Origin: Cycas panzhihuaensis
Lineage: Eukaryota; Cycadophyta
Reading direction: 5' to 3'
Length of the DNA: 64,000 nt
Assembly (NCBI GenBank): GCA_023213395.1
Contig: CM041465.1
Coordinates: forward strand, 212,543,741-212,607,740
A program made the translations under genes and the position numbers. A model generated the notes under the pieces. That model made no database searches and was not told the DNA's origin. It saw nothing but the letters and a program-made list of their open reading frames with translations. Shown here in pieces: positions 35,560-47,224 of this stretch; the stretch's first letter is position 1; each line of letters begins with the position of its first letter.

Positions 35560-36010
35560 ATCTCAAATTGAACCACCTTCTTTTTCTAGCCTTGCAAGGT
35601 GAGTAGTTAGGACCCTTGAATTTATCACCTTGTACATACTAATTGGTCTACTCATATTGGATGAGGATAACCATTTAGCTATCAGGTGTATTTGGTAGCA
35701 GGATGAGGTGCAGAACCTATTCCTTTTATGGTGTTTGGAGACCAAGGCTAGACTTGGAGAGGGTGAGTGCCTTAGTTCGAGAACCTTCACTACTAGATCT
35801 ATCGCTAGGCATAAGTCTGACACAGGTGGACCAACAACTCAAGGGGGTATAAAAACCTTCTTAGTAGCCTGCGTACCAAGGTATATAGAGCCTAGCATTC
35901 ACATACCGGTATATTGGGTCCCTATTTTACCATTTATGGGCAGATACCACTAGATAGGATGATAACCTAAGGTTTCCCTAGGAGAAACTTAAACTTGGAG
36001 CCTACTATCC
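35560..36010 (+). repeat. Conserved leader block of the A/E family
   Basis: This block recurs inverted at 55130-55580 (element E) and, more diverged, at 47225-47560 (element C). Shared stretches include TATTGGGTCCCTATTTTACC, TATATAGAGCCTA and GAGAGGGTGAGTGCCTT-like sequence. In all three it lies just upstream of gag. Open frames here (35563-35823 on -, 35708-35953 on +) are not supported as genes. Confidence 0.75.
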
Positions 36011-36211
36011 TTAATAGGTCCTAGTTCACTTATTCAAAACTTTGGAAAAAAACTTTGGATTATACTTGGAAGCAAATTTTTATACTTAAATCTTTTTTTT
36101 CAAATTTAAATTCAAATATTTTTTTTGATATTCATATTCAACTTTTAAAAACTTATTTGTCATCTTTGATCAATAAAACCTTAGTTCAAGCTAGCGTCTA
36201 GCTTTGGGAAC

Positions 36212-36919
36212 ATGATTATCCCCAAATTTGATAGAAATAATTTCCTAAATTAGAGTAGGAGGATGAGACCCATCCTCATAGCTAACGATATATGGGATAT
36301 TATGAGGACAGGCTATAACGAATTATGATAAAATCCATCCAATGTAGAAAAGGCTACATATAAGGAGAATGCCAAGAAAGACAATGAAGCCTTAGCCCTT
36401 ATCTTTTATGCACTTAAAGATCATATGTTCCCAAGAGTTAGTGAATCAGTTAAGTCTAAACAAGCTTGGGTTGCCTTATAGCTGATATATGAAGGAGCTG
36501 CCTCCTCTAAATTACAGAACTTGAGAAGTAAGTTTAAAAATTTATGTATGATGCCCAATGAATTAGTAATAAAATTTATGACCAAAGTCTAAGATATTGT
36601 AAACCAAATGAGGTCACTAGGAGATACCCTAACTGAAGAAAGGGTAGTTGAAAGGATCCTTAGATGTGTTGGAGCTGTAAGACGTTTTGAAATGGTGGCT
36701 ATTAGTATCCGTATATCAAAGGATCTAAGTACTCTTAAAGTGGAAGAACTTAGTGCCATACTCATGTTTATAGAAGAGCAGCAAAGTGTAAATGAATCAC
36801 TAGAACATGCCTTTGGTACAAAGGCCTATATTCAATCTAACTCCCAAGTAGGAACCTCAAGACAAAAGGAATCTCCTCTAAAGAGAAAAGATGGAAATCC
36901 TAAAAAAGAAACTAGATAA
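36212..36919 (+). pseudogene. Copia gag (element A)
   Basis: One frame runs from ATG 36212 to the stop at 36919 (about 236 codons) with a handful of in-frame stops. Motifs in order are: PKFDRNNFLN at the N-terminus; KKDNEALALIFYAL near 36376-36420; LIYEGAASSKLQNLRSKFK near 36484-36540; and LTEERVVERILRC near 36630-36670. The stops replace residues that are Trp or Gln in the family, through C-to-T or G-to-A changes. It is homologous to gag of E (54300-55005). The product would assemble the particle. Confidence 0.85.
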
Positions 36920-37575
36920 GACCCTCCATGATATTAAGCCTGTCACCAAAGAAGACAAGGAGGACCCCAACAACATGAGGATCCTCCAAGAAATACCAAT
37001 CAAAAGAGATAATTTGAGAACCATCCTTGCTATCTAAATTGTTAAGGGATTTCTCAATCTTCAAGGATAAATTAGGCATATCGTGACAACAGACCAAGAG
37101 ACAAACCTCCTCTATCCTATGAGGAAAGGGGGAGATCTTTTAATATTAATCATTCACATCCAAGAAGTAGAAGCCTAAGTTATGGGAGAAGAGATCCATT
37201 ATATTATATTTATTACAATAGAAGTGGTCACACTAAAGATAAATACTTTTTAAAACATAGACCACCATCTATAGGACATACTCTAAATTCATCAGAATCA
37301 AAGGTTAATAATATGTTATTTCTATCCAGTTTTTATGCTAAAGAAGAAGACGATAATATCTAGTATATCAATTTAAGTTGCTTAACCCACATGACCCACA
37401 AAGAACATTTATTTCAAAGCTTAGGTAAAAATAGAAAAGGGTCAATCATGTTTGGAGACAATACTTTCTATGAATTAGTTGGGAAAGGTAACATAGCTTT
37501 GATGACTGGCATTGGCTAATATAGACACTTAGATGATGTCTTACATGTCCCTACCCTAAGGTAGAACTTATTATC
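36920..37575 (+). pseudogene. Gag C-terminus with zinc knuckle and copia protease (element A)
   Basis: A basic region (RSRSLSYGRRD near 37165-37198) leads to the zinc-knuckle site reading YYNRSGHTKDKYF near 37205-37250, where Cys residues are now Tyr. The protease site near 37358-37395 reads YINLSCLTHMT where element E keeps YIDSGCSTHMT. The catalytic Asp is Asn, and Ser and Gly are also changed, all by transitions. The flap region (IMFGDNT) follows near 37447. Confidence 0.75.
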
Positions 37576-38600
37576 AATAGGACAGATGATGGGACAAGAT
37601 TATAAGATGATTTTTTACAATGGTGAATATGTTATCAAAGATAAGAAGAAAAATAAAGCTATTGTTACCAAAGGTAAAATGACCAAGGATCATTTATTTA
37701 AGCCCGTCCTCACTCCTTCAGATACCTATACCCTCAAAACTTTAACTACTATAGATAGTGATTTGTGGCATAGATGGTTTAGTCATCTTAACTACAATAG
37801 CTTGGCTCTTATGAAAAGGTTGGATATGGTTAATGGTTTACCATCCATTCATGTCAATTAAAAGTTATGTGAAAGATGCCTTCTTGGTAAACAACATAGA
37901 GAAAGTTTTCTAGATTTTAACCATCAAGCATCTTCTCCTCTTCAACTGGTATATACAAATATTTATGGACCAATGAGCTACTCCCTCCTTAGTAGGTGCA
38001 AAGTACTTTCTCACATTTATTGATGACTTCATAAGAAAGACATGGATTTTCTTTCTAAGATATAAATCAGATGCTTTTGACCACTTTGTTAACTTCAAAA
38101 CCTTTATTGAGTGACAAAGTGGATATCACATCCTTTCTCTAAGATTAGATAATGGAGGAGAGTTTACATTGAATGCTTTCAAGGACTATTGTATCCACCA
38201 TGGGATTAGGAGGCAATTTACCAACCCCTACACCCCATAATAAAATGGTATAGTGGAAAGAAAGAATCAAACTATAGTTGAAATGACACGATGTATGTTT
38301 AAGGATAAGAACTTGGGCCATGAATTTTGAGCTAAAGTAGTTCATACAGCTGTCTACCTACTCAATAGATATTCCACTAAAGTGCTTAGGTGGAAAACTA
38401 TAGAAGAAGTATGGACTGGTTATAAACCAAGTATACATCATCTCAAGGTATTTGGATGTTTAGAATATGCCCATATTCCTGGTCAAAGAAGAACCAAGTT
38501 GGAGGACCATAGTATTAAATGTATCTTTATAGCTATAGTGAATCTTCAAAATCCTACAAATTCTATGATCTGAAATCAAGAAAAGTTATGGTAAGTAAAG
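37576..38600 (+). pseudogene. Copia integrase (element A)
   Basis: The GAG-pre-integrase and HHCC zinc domain read LWHRWFSHLNYNS near 37764-37803 and CERCLLGKQHRESF near 37868-37910. The core follows, with LRLDNGGEF near 38140-38165 and GIVERKNQT near 38250-38275, then HHLKVFGCLEYAHIPGQRRT at about 38438-38500. It would insert the cDNA into the genome. Frame breaks near 37975 and several stops disable it. Confidence 0.8.
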
Positions 38601-39860
38601 ATGTCAAGTTTCAGGAAGACACCTACTACCAAGATAATTAAGAAAAGTAGAAGGAGATTGCCATTAAATTTGACACATCAAGTAAGTCCAAATATGTGCT
38701 CCTATGTAGAGAAATATCTAGGAACCAACTAGGGAGAGAACTTCATCTCAAACTCCACCACAATAGCTACCCAAATGGGTTCATCGCAATCATGACTTGG
38801 GAAATATATTGGATAACAATAGGAAATCCACACATTCACATAGGGTTAACTTTGTCCTAATGAGAAAGATACTCAATACTCATGATCCTCAAACCTTTTC
38901 TGAGGCTAACCAACATGAATATTGGTAGAAAGCCATGGAAGAAGAATATAAGTTTATTATTAAGAATGATACATAGGAATTCGTGGACTTACCACCAAAG
39001 AAGAAAGTTATTGGCACCAAATAGGTTTATAAGACCAAGTTCCACTTAGATGGCTCCAATGACAAATACAAAGCTAGATTGGTTACAAAATGATATACCC
39101 AAAGAGAAGGCATAAACTATACAAAAACATTTTCTCATGTTGCTAGGATGGAATCTGTTTGTATGATGATAAGTTTAGCCACCCAAATGGGTTGGAAATT
39201 TCATCAAATGGATGTGAAAAGTGCTTTCTTAAATGGATATATTAAAGAAGACATCTATGTCACTCAACCCCTCAGTTTTGAAGTCAAGGGGGGAAGAAAA
39301 CAAGGTGTACAAGTTAAAGAAGGAACTATATGGTCTAAAACAAGCACCCAGGGCTTGGTATTCCTACATAGATAAGTATTTTAAATATCAAGGGTTTGAG
39401 AGATCTCAAGAAGATCCAAACTTATATACTCAAATCAAGGGAAGCTCAATCTTGATTATAGGTCTTTATGTGGATGACCTAGTTTATACCGGAAACAACT
39501 CTCATCTTTTACATCAATTTAAAGATGTTATGTGTAAGGAATTTGAGATGATAGAATTAGGTATCATGCATTATGTCCTAGGATTGGAAGTCTGGCAGGA
39601 TAAATAAGGAATCTTCATCTCTCAATGCAAATATATATTGGATCTACTATAAGGATTCAAAATGATAGATTGCAAACTATTAGCAACCCTAGAAGAAATT
39701 AGAATCAAACTATCTAAGATGGATGATTCAACTTTGAGTGATCCCACTCTCTATAGACAACTCATTTATAGCCTAATATATTTGAAATCTACTTGACCAG
39801 ATATAACAGATTCAGTCAATGTTGTGTCTAGGTTCATGCAGGATCCAAAGACCTCTCATT
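38601..39860 (+). pseudogene. Copia reverse transcriptase (element A)
   Basis: RT begins near 38905 (EANQHEYW, KAMEEEYKFI) and continues with GINYTKTFSHVARMES and HQMDVKSAFLNGYIKEDIYV at about 39110-39262. A frameshift at a G run near 39287-39293 moves the frame to KLKKELYGLKQAPRAWYSYI (39320-39375), and then comes the intact catalytic GLYVDDLVYTGNN (39457-39500). Apart from that frameshift and a few stops the domain is well preserved. Confidence 0.85.
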
Positions 39861-40414
39861 GGCAAGCTGCCAAAAGAATCCTTAGATACCTTAAAGGGAC
39901 TCCAAGTTTTGGGTTATATTACAAAGCCACCTCCAAATTTTAGTTAATTGGTCACACAGATTCATATTATAAAGGTGATGTTGATAACAGAAAGTCTACA
40001 ACATGTTATGTATTTAGTATAGGATCAACAGTAATAACTTAGAGCATAAAGAAGAAAAGTACCATTTTCTTATCCACAACTGAGGCAGAATATAAAGTAG
40101 TAGTTGTAAGAGCTTGTGAATCGATATGGCTAAGAAGACTTTTACAGGATTTTTAGATTAAACAACAAGGTCCTACTAGATTTTGGTATGATAATTAAAG
40201 CACTATCCAAATGGCTAAAAATATAGTATTCCATGGTAGAATAAAACATATTGAGACTTAACACCACTTCATTTAGGAACTTATATAAGAAGACAAGATC
40301 GAGTTAGCTTATTATAATACTAAAGATCAAATAACAAATATTTTTACAAAGTCTTTAAGAAAGATCAAATTTAAGAAGTTTAGAGAAAATCTCAGAGTCA
40401 TCCATATTAGACTT
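39861..40414 (+). pseudogene. Copia RNase H (element A)
   Basis: The C-terminal domain reads HWQAAKRILRYLKGTPSFGL near 39861-39915, DSYYKGDVDNRKST near 39961-40003, STTEAEYK near 40074-40095 and FTKSLRKIKFKKFRENL at about 40342-40390, ending at the purine tract. Several stops replace Gln and Trp codons. It would degrade the RNA strand during reverse transcription. Confidence 0.8.
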
Positions 40415-40425
40415 ATGGGGGAGAA
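40415..40425 (+). promoter_or_regulatory. Polypurine tract of element A
   Basis: ATGGGGGAGAA directly precedes the LTR start TGTTAGGACTTACC. Confidence 0.85.
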
Positions 40426-40773
40426 TGTTAGGACTTACCCTAATGTCATTAAAAAACTGTGTGCCTAGGGCCCCTCAAAGTCACCTTTGAGGCCCCCTAA
40501 GGCACCTAGAGCCTCCCAAAAGCCATCTAGAGCTGACATAACTTTATTAAGGTACATGCATTCATTTATTATTGTTATTTTTTTTAATATTATTTGAATT
40601 ACTTGTCAGCTAGCATGCAGGTCAGGTTATAGCACTTTCAGCCTCCCCAAAACTCTATTTAAGGGGTGGGAATACCTCCTTGGTATTTTTTAACACTGTC
40701 ATTGTTTAGAAATCACTGTTTACTCAAGATGTATTTGATCTAAATGTCCTGTTCTACTCCTCTAAATCCATCA
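40426..40773 (+). repeat. 3' LTR of element A
   Basis: A copy of 31141-31489 ending AAATCCATCA, followed by the TTCTC duplication (40774-40778). The hairpin is at 40461-40505. Confidence 0.92.
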
Positions 40774-40778
40774 TTCTC

Positions 40779-41700
40779 AAACCTATGTTTTAGAAAGTAT
40801 TGATCAATCTTTTCATACAAGGCTCTTGAAGCCTATTTTATGCTATATAATGCTCTTTTGAGTTAATGTACCAAGTGCTCTTGATCTTTTTACACACTGT
40901 TAGATGTCTACTCTATGTAGGCTTCTTCTTTCAAGTCTCTATTTAGAAATACACTTTTAACATCCATTTGATGAAGTTGCCAATTGAATTATACATCCAT
41001 CACCACAATGTGTTGAATAATGTTCATCTTTGCAACTGAAGTGAATGTCTCTTTGTAGTTGATCCTTTCTTGCTATTTGAATCCTTTAGCTACAAGTATA
41101 ACCTTGTACTTGTTTATAGATCTATTTGATTTATATTTGGGCCTATAAATCTATTTGTGATTGATTGATTATTTTTTAGTGGGAAATTTAACCAAATCCC
41201 AAGTGTGGTTTTCTTTTAAATACTTGGATTTTAGTATCCATAAGATCATCCCACTTATATTCTTTAATTAATTCCTCCATTATAGAAGGTTCATTAGCAC
41301 TCAACACATGTGCCACAGAAGCCATGTTCACTTGCTCAAGAAGTCATATTTTGGATTTTTGCTTTTCCTTTATCTCAGGTAATAACTTATTAGTATCCTC
41401 CATGATTTTCAAGTACCATTGAGGTAACTTCTTCTTTGAAGATAAAGACAAAGGTTTGGAAAGTTTTTTTGGCTTAGGTTTTAACTTTGTATTCATCTCA
41501 AGCTCATGTTCCCAAAACTCAAATGATTCCATCTTTATTTCATCACCAATATTGAAAGGTCCAAAATTAGGTTGACTAATGTTTCTTGAAGAATTGCTTT
41601 TATGCTACTCCTCATTTTACTCTTTTATATTGATTGAATCTACATCTATTCTATCATCCTCTTTAAAGATAATATTATGAGTTATATGGACCTTCTTGAT
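40779..41700 (-). pseudogene. Copia RT N-terminal half and linker (element B, part 1)
   Basis: On the - strand RT motifs include the HQMDV-type block near 40950-40985, then a block reading ASRALYEKIDQYFLKHRFE at about 40783-40845, cut by element A directly after it. The linker to integrase runs from about 41150 to 41700 and includes a basic, Lys-rich open segment (41344-41532). Part 2 of the same RT lies at 31135 and below. Confidence 0.8.
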
Positions 41701-42493
41701 TGATAATTCATAAACTTTGTAAGCTTAACTTTCTTTAGAAAATCCTAAAAGAATGAATTTGGTGCTCTTATCATCTAACTTCTACTATTTTTCCTTTGGG
41801 GTATATATGTATAATATACATTGAAATACTCTTAAATGATAAATAATTAGTTTTTGATTTGATTAAGCCTCCTTGGGTATTTTATCCTTAATAACCCTTA
41901 TAATGCTTCTATTTATTAAATATGCTATTATATTCATAGTTTCAACCTATAAATAATTTATAACATCCTTGCCTATCATTATAAATTTGGATTTTTCCAC
42001 TAAGGTTCTATTCACCTACTTAGTGACTCCATTCTACTAAGATATGTAGATAATAATAGACTACATTACAATCCTATGATTCTTTTAGAACTAATTAAAC
42101 TTATTTAAAATATATTCTCCACCATTAATAATTTTTAAAGTATTTATTTTATTAGCACTTTTATTTTTTGTCATTTCCCTAAACTATTTGAAATAGGTGA
42201 GGGCTTGAGATTTCTCCTTTAATGAAAAAATCTAGACTTTTTGTGAAAAGCAATTAATAAAAATGATAAAATGCCCCACTCCTCCAAGTGATACAACTTG
42301 TATTAGTCCACAGTTATCTAAGTGAACCAATCCATGTTTCTCTCTAGATATCTGTACTTTCTTCTTCAAAAATTATTCTCTATGCTATTTACCCAAAATA
42401 TAAGGTTTATACAAGTAATCTTTGATGAAAATAATGAGATCATAATATTCTCTTATATGCAAGATAAACATAAAATAATCAAGATATTATGCC
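41701..42493 (-). pseudogene. Copia integrase (element B)
   Basis: Downward on the - strand: a degenerate WHK...LDY pre-integrase start near 42470-42493, YILGK.HRE near 42355-42385, HGLVHLDNCG near 42295-42325, a core near 42180-42280, and the end-of-integrase region near 41700-41790. The protein is cut at 42493 by the LTR of element C. The protease and gag of B are not found in the window. Confidence 0.7.
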
Positions 42494-42498
42494 ATACA

Positions 42499-42782
42499 TG
42501 TTAAATGGACATAACATGGACGTCAAATTGACTGACACCTATAATATTATTTTGGTAGAGTTTTGACTCTTACTAATGAGATAATGTGTAATGGTGAGGA
42601 CATGACCTTAATTTATAGGGGAATGATGTTACTCTCACTCTTATGTGATTAATTGATATAATAGGTGAATGTGATTGGCCTATTATGCAGTAAAAGGATA
42701 AAGATACCCTCAACTAGAAATACAACATCAAGTTATAACTTAAGTATATAATGTTATATAAATGTGCCATTATATTTTAACA
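42499..42782 (-). repeat. 3' LTR of copia element C
   Basis: A 284-bp LTR with inverted ends TGTTAA at 42499 and TTAACA at 42782. The polypurine tract (AAGGAAGGA on the - strand) adjoins at 42783. A fragment of the same LTR family is at 57655-57747. The left flank is ATACA; no matching right duplication is found. Confidence 0.75.
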
Positions 42783-44300
42783 TCCTTCCTTAATAACAAC
42801 TTCATTGAGTCTTATGCCAAGGTTGCATTGAAAATTTTTGAACTTTGGTTTTCCAAGTGCTTTAGTGAAGATGTCTACAACTTAGTCCTATATCCGTCAG
42901 TACATGAGATCAATTTCTCTATTTTGCACATGTTCATGGATGAAATGATGATGGACCTTGATATGTTTAGTACGTGTATGAAATATAGGATTTTTGGTCA
43001 TCTTTAGTACACTCTTATTATGATAGTATAGAAGAGTTACTTGAGTCTACTGAAGTCTAAGCTCTATAAGAATCTTATGAAGCTAGATCATCTCTAGTAA
43101 TGCATGTATAATTGCTTTGTATTATGTCTCAATCTATGAGAGAGTAACATTTGGTTGTTTCTTATAACTCCAAGAAACAATAGTGATGTTTAGGTCAAAA
43201 GGATACCCTAAAATAAAGTGGTGTAAATCCTAGCATCTAACCCAATCAATATCAGTAAATCCTTTCAGCATAGGAGAATTAAATTATCTATAATCTAATC
43301 TAAGTTATAAGGTATTATATATATGTTTGAGAATCTATGTAGCATCATTCCAATGTAATATTTTAGGCTATGATATGAACATATAATAGACCACAACTAC
43401 ATATGAAATGTTTGTACGAGTGTGAGTGAGATAAATCAAACTCCCCATTAGTTGTCTATAAAGTGTGGGATTGATAGGTTTTCCTTGTTTATCCATAGTG
43501 AGTTTTGTACTAGTATCCATAGGAATAGGTAAAGGTTTGTAGTGGATTATTCTAAATCATTATAAAAGATCATTCACATACTTTAACTAGGACAAGAACA
43601 TATGTCCTAGTTTTTGGCATACTCTAATTCTAAGGATGTAATGGAGCAATCTGAGGTTAATCATTTCAAAGATACTATTCAATTCCTATTGGAGACTAAT
43701 AATAGCATCATCATTATTTCCTATGATCAACAAATCATCCACATATATAACAATGATGATAATCAAATTATTCTAGACCTAAATATAGAGATTAATATTA
43801 GAGGATGAACGATTTAATTTATGCATGATAAAATGACATCGATTTTAACATACCAAGCACAAGGTGCCTGTTTAAGATTATAAAGAGCTTTCTTGAGCTT
43901 ACAAAGTAAGTGTTCTTTACTAGGAACAACATAGTTGGGAGGTTGTCTCAAGTATACTTCTTCTATAATTCATCCATTAAGGAAAGCACTCTTCACATCC
44001 ATTTGATACACTAGCCATTTGAATTAGGTATCAAGTGACATAACCAGATAGAAGGTCATCTATTAGCTATTAGAGCAAAGGTTTCTTTATAATTAATACC
44101 TTCTTAATATTTAAATCTTTTCACAACCAAGCATATTTTGTGTCACTTAATGGAACCATCAACATGATATTTTTTCTTGTACAACCAACAATAATCAATT
44201 AGTTTTTTATTAGGTGTCAATTTAATAAGCTCCTATGTGCTATTATTAAGGATGGAATTCATCTCTACATCTATTGTGGCTTGTTATATTTGGTCTCTAA
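42783..44300 (-). pseudogene. Copia RT and RNase H (element C)
   Basis: The RT motif HQMDVKSAFLNG is recognisable with stops near 43965-44010, then LVKNTYF, then the intact catalytic IYVDDLLIIGNN near 43725-43760. RNase H runs from about 43570 down to 42790, with DEMMMDLD-like open stretches of no separate meaning. Stops are frequent, often at Gln codons. Confidence 0.75.
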
Positions 44301-45560
44301 TTGCCTCCTCAAATATGAAAGGTATAAGAGCTTCAAGAACTTATGCCATTAAGGTAAACTTTATTGAATGCCTTAGTTTTGATTCCCTCTTGGGAGTTGT
44401 TGGAGGTGGAGGAGCATCTTTTCTTAGTTACAAATATGACTTTGGAAGTTTTTTAATACTAGTAACTTTGACTTATAGGTGGTCTGGGGACAATGGTAGT
44501 ACTACAAAAGTAGATATTGATGTGGAAGATGATGTAGGAGAATCTAATGATAGACTTAGAGAATAAAAGGTTGAAGGAATAAAAGGGTCCATAATTGGTG
44601 CAGGAGGTTCTTATGGCATATTAACCTCAACATTGATAAGAAACTAAAGTTGTGATAGGTCTAAGTCTTGGTTATCCTCTACAAATATAACATCCCAAAA
44701 GAAATATGCCTATATCCCAATAGAATCATACATATGCTATGCTTTGCATTTAAGTACATATCCTATGAAAGTGTATTTCAAGCTCTTATCATCTAATTCT
44801 TTTTTTCTACTTTCTTTGGAAATAAATTTATAGGTAGTACAACTAAATATTCTAAGATACAAGACTATAAGCTTTTGACTTGACTAAGCCTCATTAGGTG
44901 TCATATCCCTAACTATAGTAGTTGAGCTCATGTTCGTCAAGTATATAGTAGTTGAAACAATTTCAACCCAAAATATATAGCAAGGTTAGTGGTTTTAATC
45001 ATTGCTTTGGATTTCTTCACCAATATTTGGTTCATTTTCTCAATAACACTCTTGTGTTGAGGGGTAAGAGGAGTGGAGGACTAGCACTTGATGCCACATT
45101 CTCTACAAAAATTGGTAAACTATCTTGAGGTATACTCCCCTCCATTATTTGATCTTAAAATCTTAATAGTCATGTTGGTTTGATTCTCAACTTTTGCTTT
45201 GAAATCTTTGAATTTGTCAAAGGCTTCAAATTTATTCTTCAAAACTAGACCCATACTTTTTTAGAGTAGTCATCAATGAAGGTTATACAGTATAGATTAC
45301 CATTAAAAGAATGAATTGACATGGGTACATAGATATCTAAGTGAACCAATCCCAATGGTTTAGTTTTATGCCATACTCTTTTAGAAGGAAAAGGTTCTCT
45401 ATGTTGTTTTCCAATATTATAAGCTTCAAAAGCATTTGTTCTATTTGATTTTTGGCAACCAATACACCATTTAAAGTCTAAAAATGAGGTTGAGACTCTG
45501 CATGTTGAGGTGGCCTAGGTGTTACTACTATAGTTAGTATTTATTACATTTATATATAAG
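44301..45560 (-). pseudogene. Copia integrase and linker (element C)
   Basis: The integrase core on the - strand reads FIDDYSKKVWV near 45255-45290 and ILRSNNGGEYTS near 45140-45175, with Asn in place of the second catalytic Asp. Then come the STPLTPQH block near 45070 and the linker to RT. The open segment at 44237-44566 on the + strand is a shadow of the linker and is not a gene. Confidence 0.7.
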
Positions 45561-47200
45561 TTGCTCATGGCTATATGAGTAGTCATGCTGAGTCTCAACA
45601 AGTGGGTTTTCAATAATGATAGTCTTTCCTTTGTCAAGGTGATTTATATATATTGACATATATGAATCTAGTTATTGACCAGTGGATAAGGGGATACCAT
45701 CAAGTTTATAGAAACCATTATCTTCATGTCCTTTAGCAACTATTTGACTATCTGAGTTGTTAGACATAGTACATGTACCTTGGATATAAAGAACATCCAA
45801 ATTTTGCTTGTTAATTTGGCTCACAGATAGCAAGTTCTGTTTTATGTTAGGTATGAAGAGGACATTGCTAATATGATATCTTATGTACGAATTCCTTAGG
45901 AATATGGGAGCCTCTCCAATCTTTACCACATTATATGTTATGTCATCTTTAAAAGTTATAATTTATGCTTGAGTAGGTGAGGCACCCTTAAGAAGTTCTT
46001 CAATGCCAATCATATGGAAAGTGGCACTAGAATCTATCAACCAATACTTGTTGGCATAGTGAGAAGAAATTGCTATAAAAAAATAGGTTTAAAGAGTCAT
46101 CTTAGGAATTAGCCACATAACCACCTTATTGAAAGTTCCTATTGTTACCTTAGTTTTGGTTCCTAGGTTGATTTCTTTGCTATTATTATTCTTTCCAAAA
46201 CCCTTATCCTTTTGAAAGTCTTGCTCTCTTTGTTGACAACTTTGATTTAGTATAAGCTATAAATTATTTTTTCTCTTTCTATAATATAGGATGGCATGCC
46301 CAAGTTCACAAGTTCACCACACTATAAGTAAGTAATATTCTACCTTTACCACTTGTTTCTCGAGTGTTGTGGATGTTTAGGGATTTGGTTTGGGTTCATG
46401 GAACCAAACTATTGGGCTAAGGGATATTGTTAAGGCTGATTTCTCCCATGATTCCTAGTTATGAATCTAGAAGTGTTTTTAGATGAAGATACAACTCTTT
46501 GATAATTTAGGATACCCTCTTCATTAAGTAGTAATCCTTTTAAGGTGTTGAAATCTGTTTTAGTAAAGTAAGATAGGTGGGATCAATTTGTTGTAATCAG
46601 AAGGAAGGAAATTGACAACACTAGTTATAAGGTCATGATTAGTAGGAGGGGTACTAAGGGTGTTTAACTAGTTTCTAGTAGACTTCAATTTAGTCATATG
46701 AGATGGGATGGAACCAGTAAATGTGATGACATATGGGTATACCTTTAGTATTATGGTACTAGAGTCATCTTTTCTCTCATAAAGAGAGTATATAATACTC
46801 GATACTTTATGTGAGGAGTCAATCATTTCTCTATTTTGATCAACATTATCCTCCACATCTAGTTAAAGGAAGGACATAGATATATTATCCTTGGCTTTAA
46901 ACATAGAAAGGGAAATAAAGTCTAGAGGTATTACATTATTCAAGTTGTTTGGATCTTGAGTAGGAAGGAATTTAGGTATGTATTTGGATCTTGAGTAGGA
47001 AGGAATTTGGGTATGTCTCTTTATACATATAGTAAAAAATCATTCATGATCAATAAGTGTTTGATCTATTTCTTCTAGGCCAATAAGTTTTTATTTTTAG
47101 ACAATTTTATTATATTTGATACTAGCATTTATACTATCATTTTTATGAATTATCTTCCTAATAGGCTTCTAAACTAGAATTCTAGATTTTTTGTGTTTTT
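45561..47200 (-). pseudogene. Copia gag, protease and pre-integrase (element C)
   Basis: An open block at 45672-45929 reads VLFIPNIKQNLLSVSQIN, the region just after the protease. The protease site near 46030-46060 reads WLIDSSATFHM, with Gly of DSG changed to Ser. A degenerate zinc knuckle (CELGHAILYY) lies near 46290-46320. Gag traces extend up to about 47000-47200 and include 46668-46856. Confidence 0.65.
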
Positions 47201-47224
47201 AGGAAGGCCTCAGTTTCTATTTTA

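Larger units (their letters stand above)
31141..40773 (+). mobile_element. Full-length Ty1/copia retrotransposon A, nested in B
   Basis: The element is 9633 bp with LTRs of 349 bp (31141-31489) and 348 bp (40426-40773), a primer site at 31492, gag-pol at 36212 to about 40410, a purine tract and an exact TTCTC target duplication. The gag start lies 4.7 kb after the primer site. Part of that (35121-35501) is a later F-type solo LTR, leaving about 4.3 kb of native leader. Element E (48959-57650) belongs to the same family. All coding domains contain stops. Confidence 0.92.

Noticed and set aside
35563-35953. Overlapping + and - open frames in the leader of A
   Set aside because: Neither shows a known motif; the region is a conserved non-coding leader block, and the copies in E and C do not keep the frames open.
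44237-44566. 109-residue + strand open frame
   Set aside because: Lies antisense to the integrase-RT linker of element C; a shadow frame.
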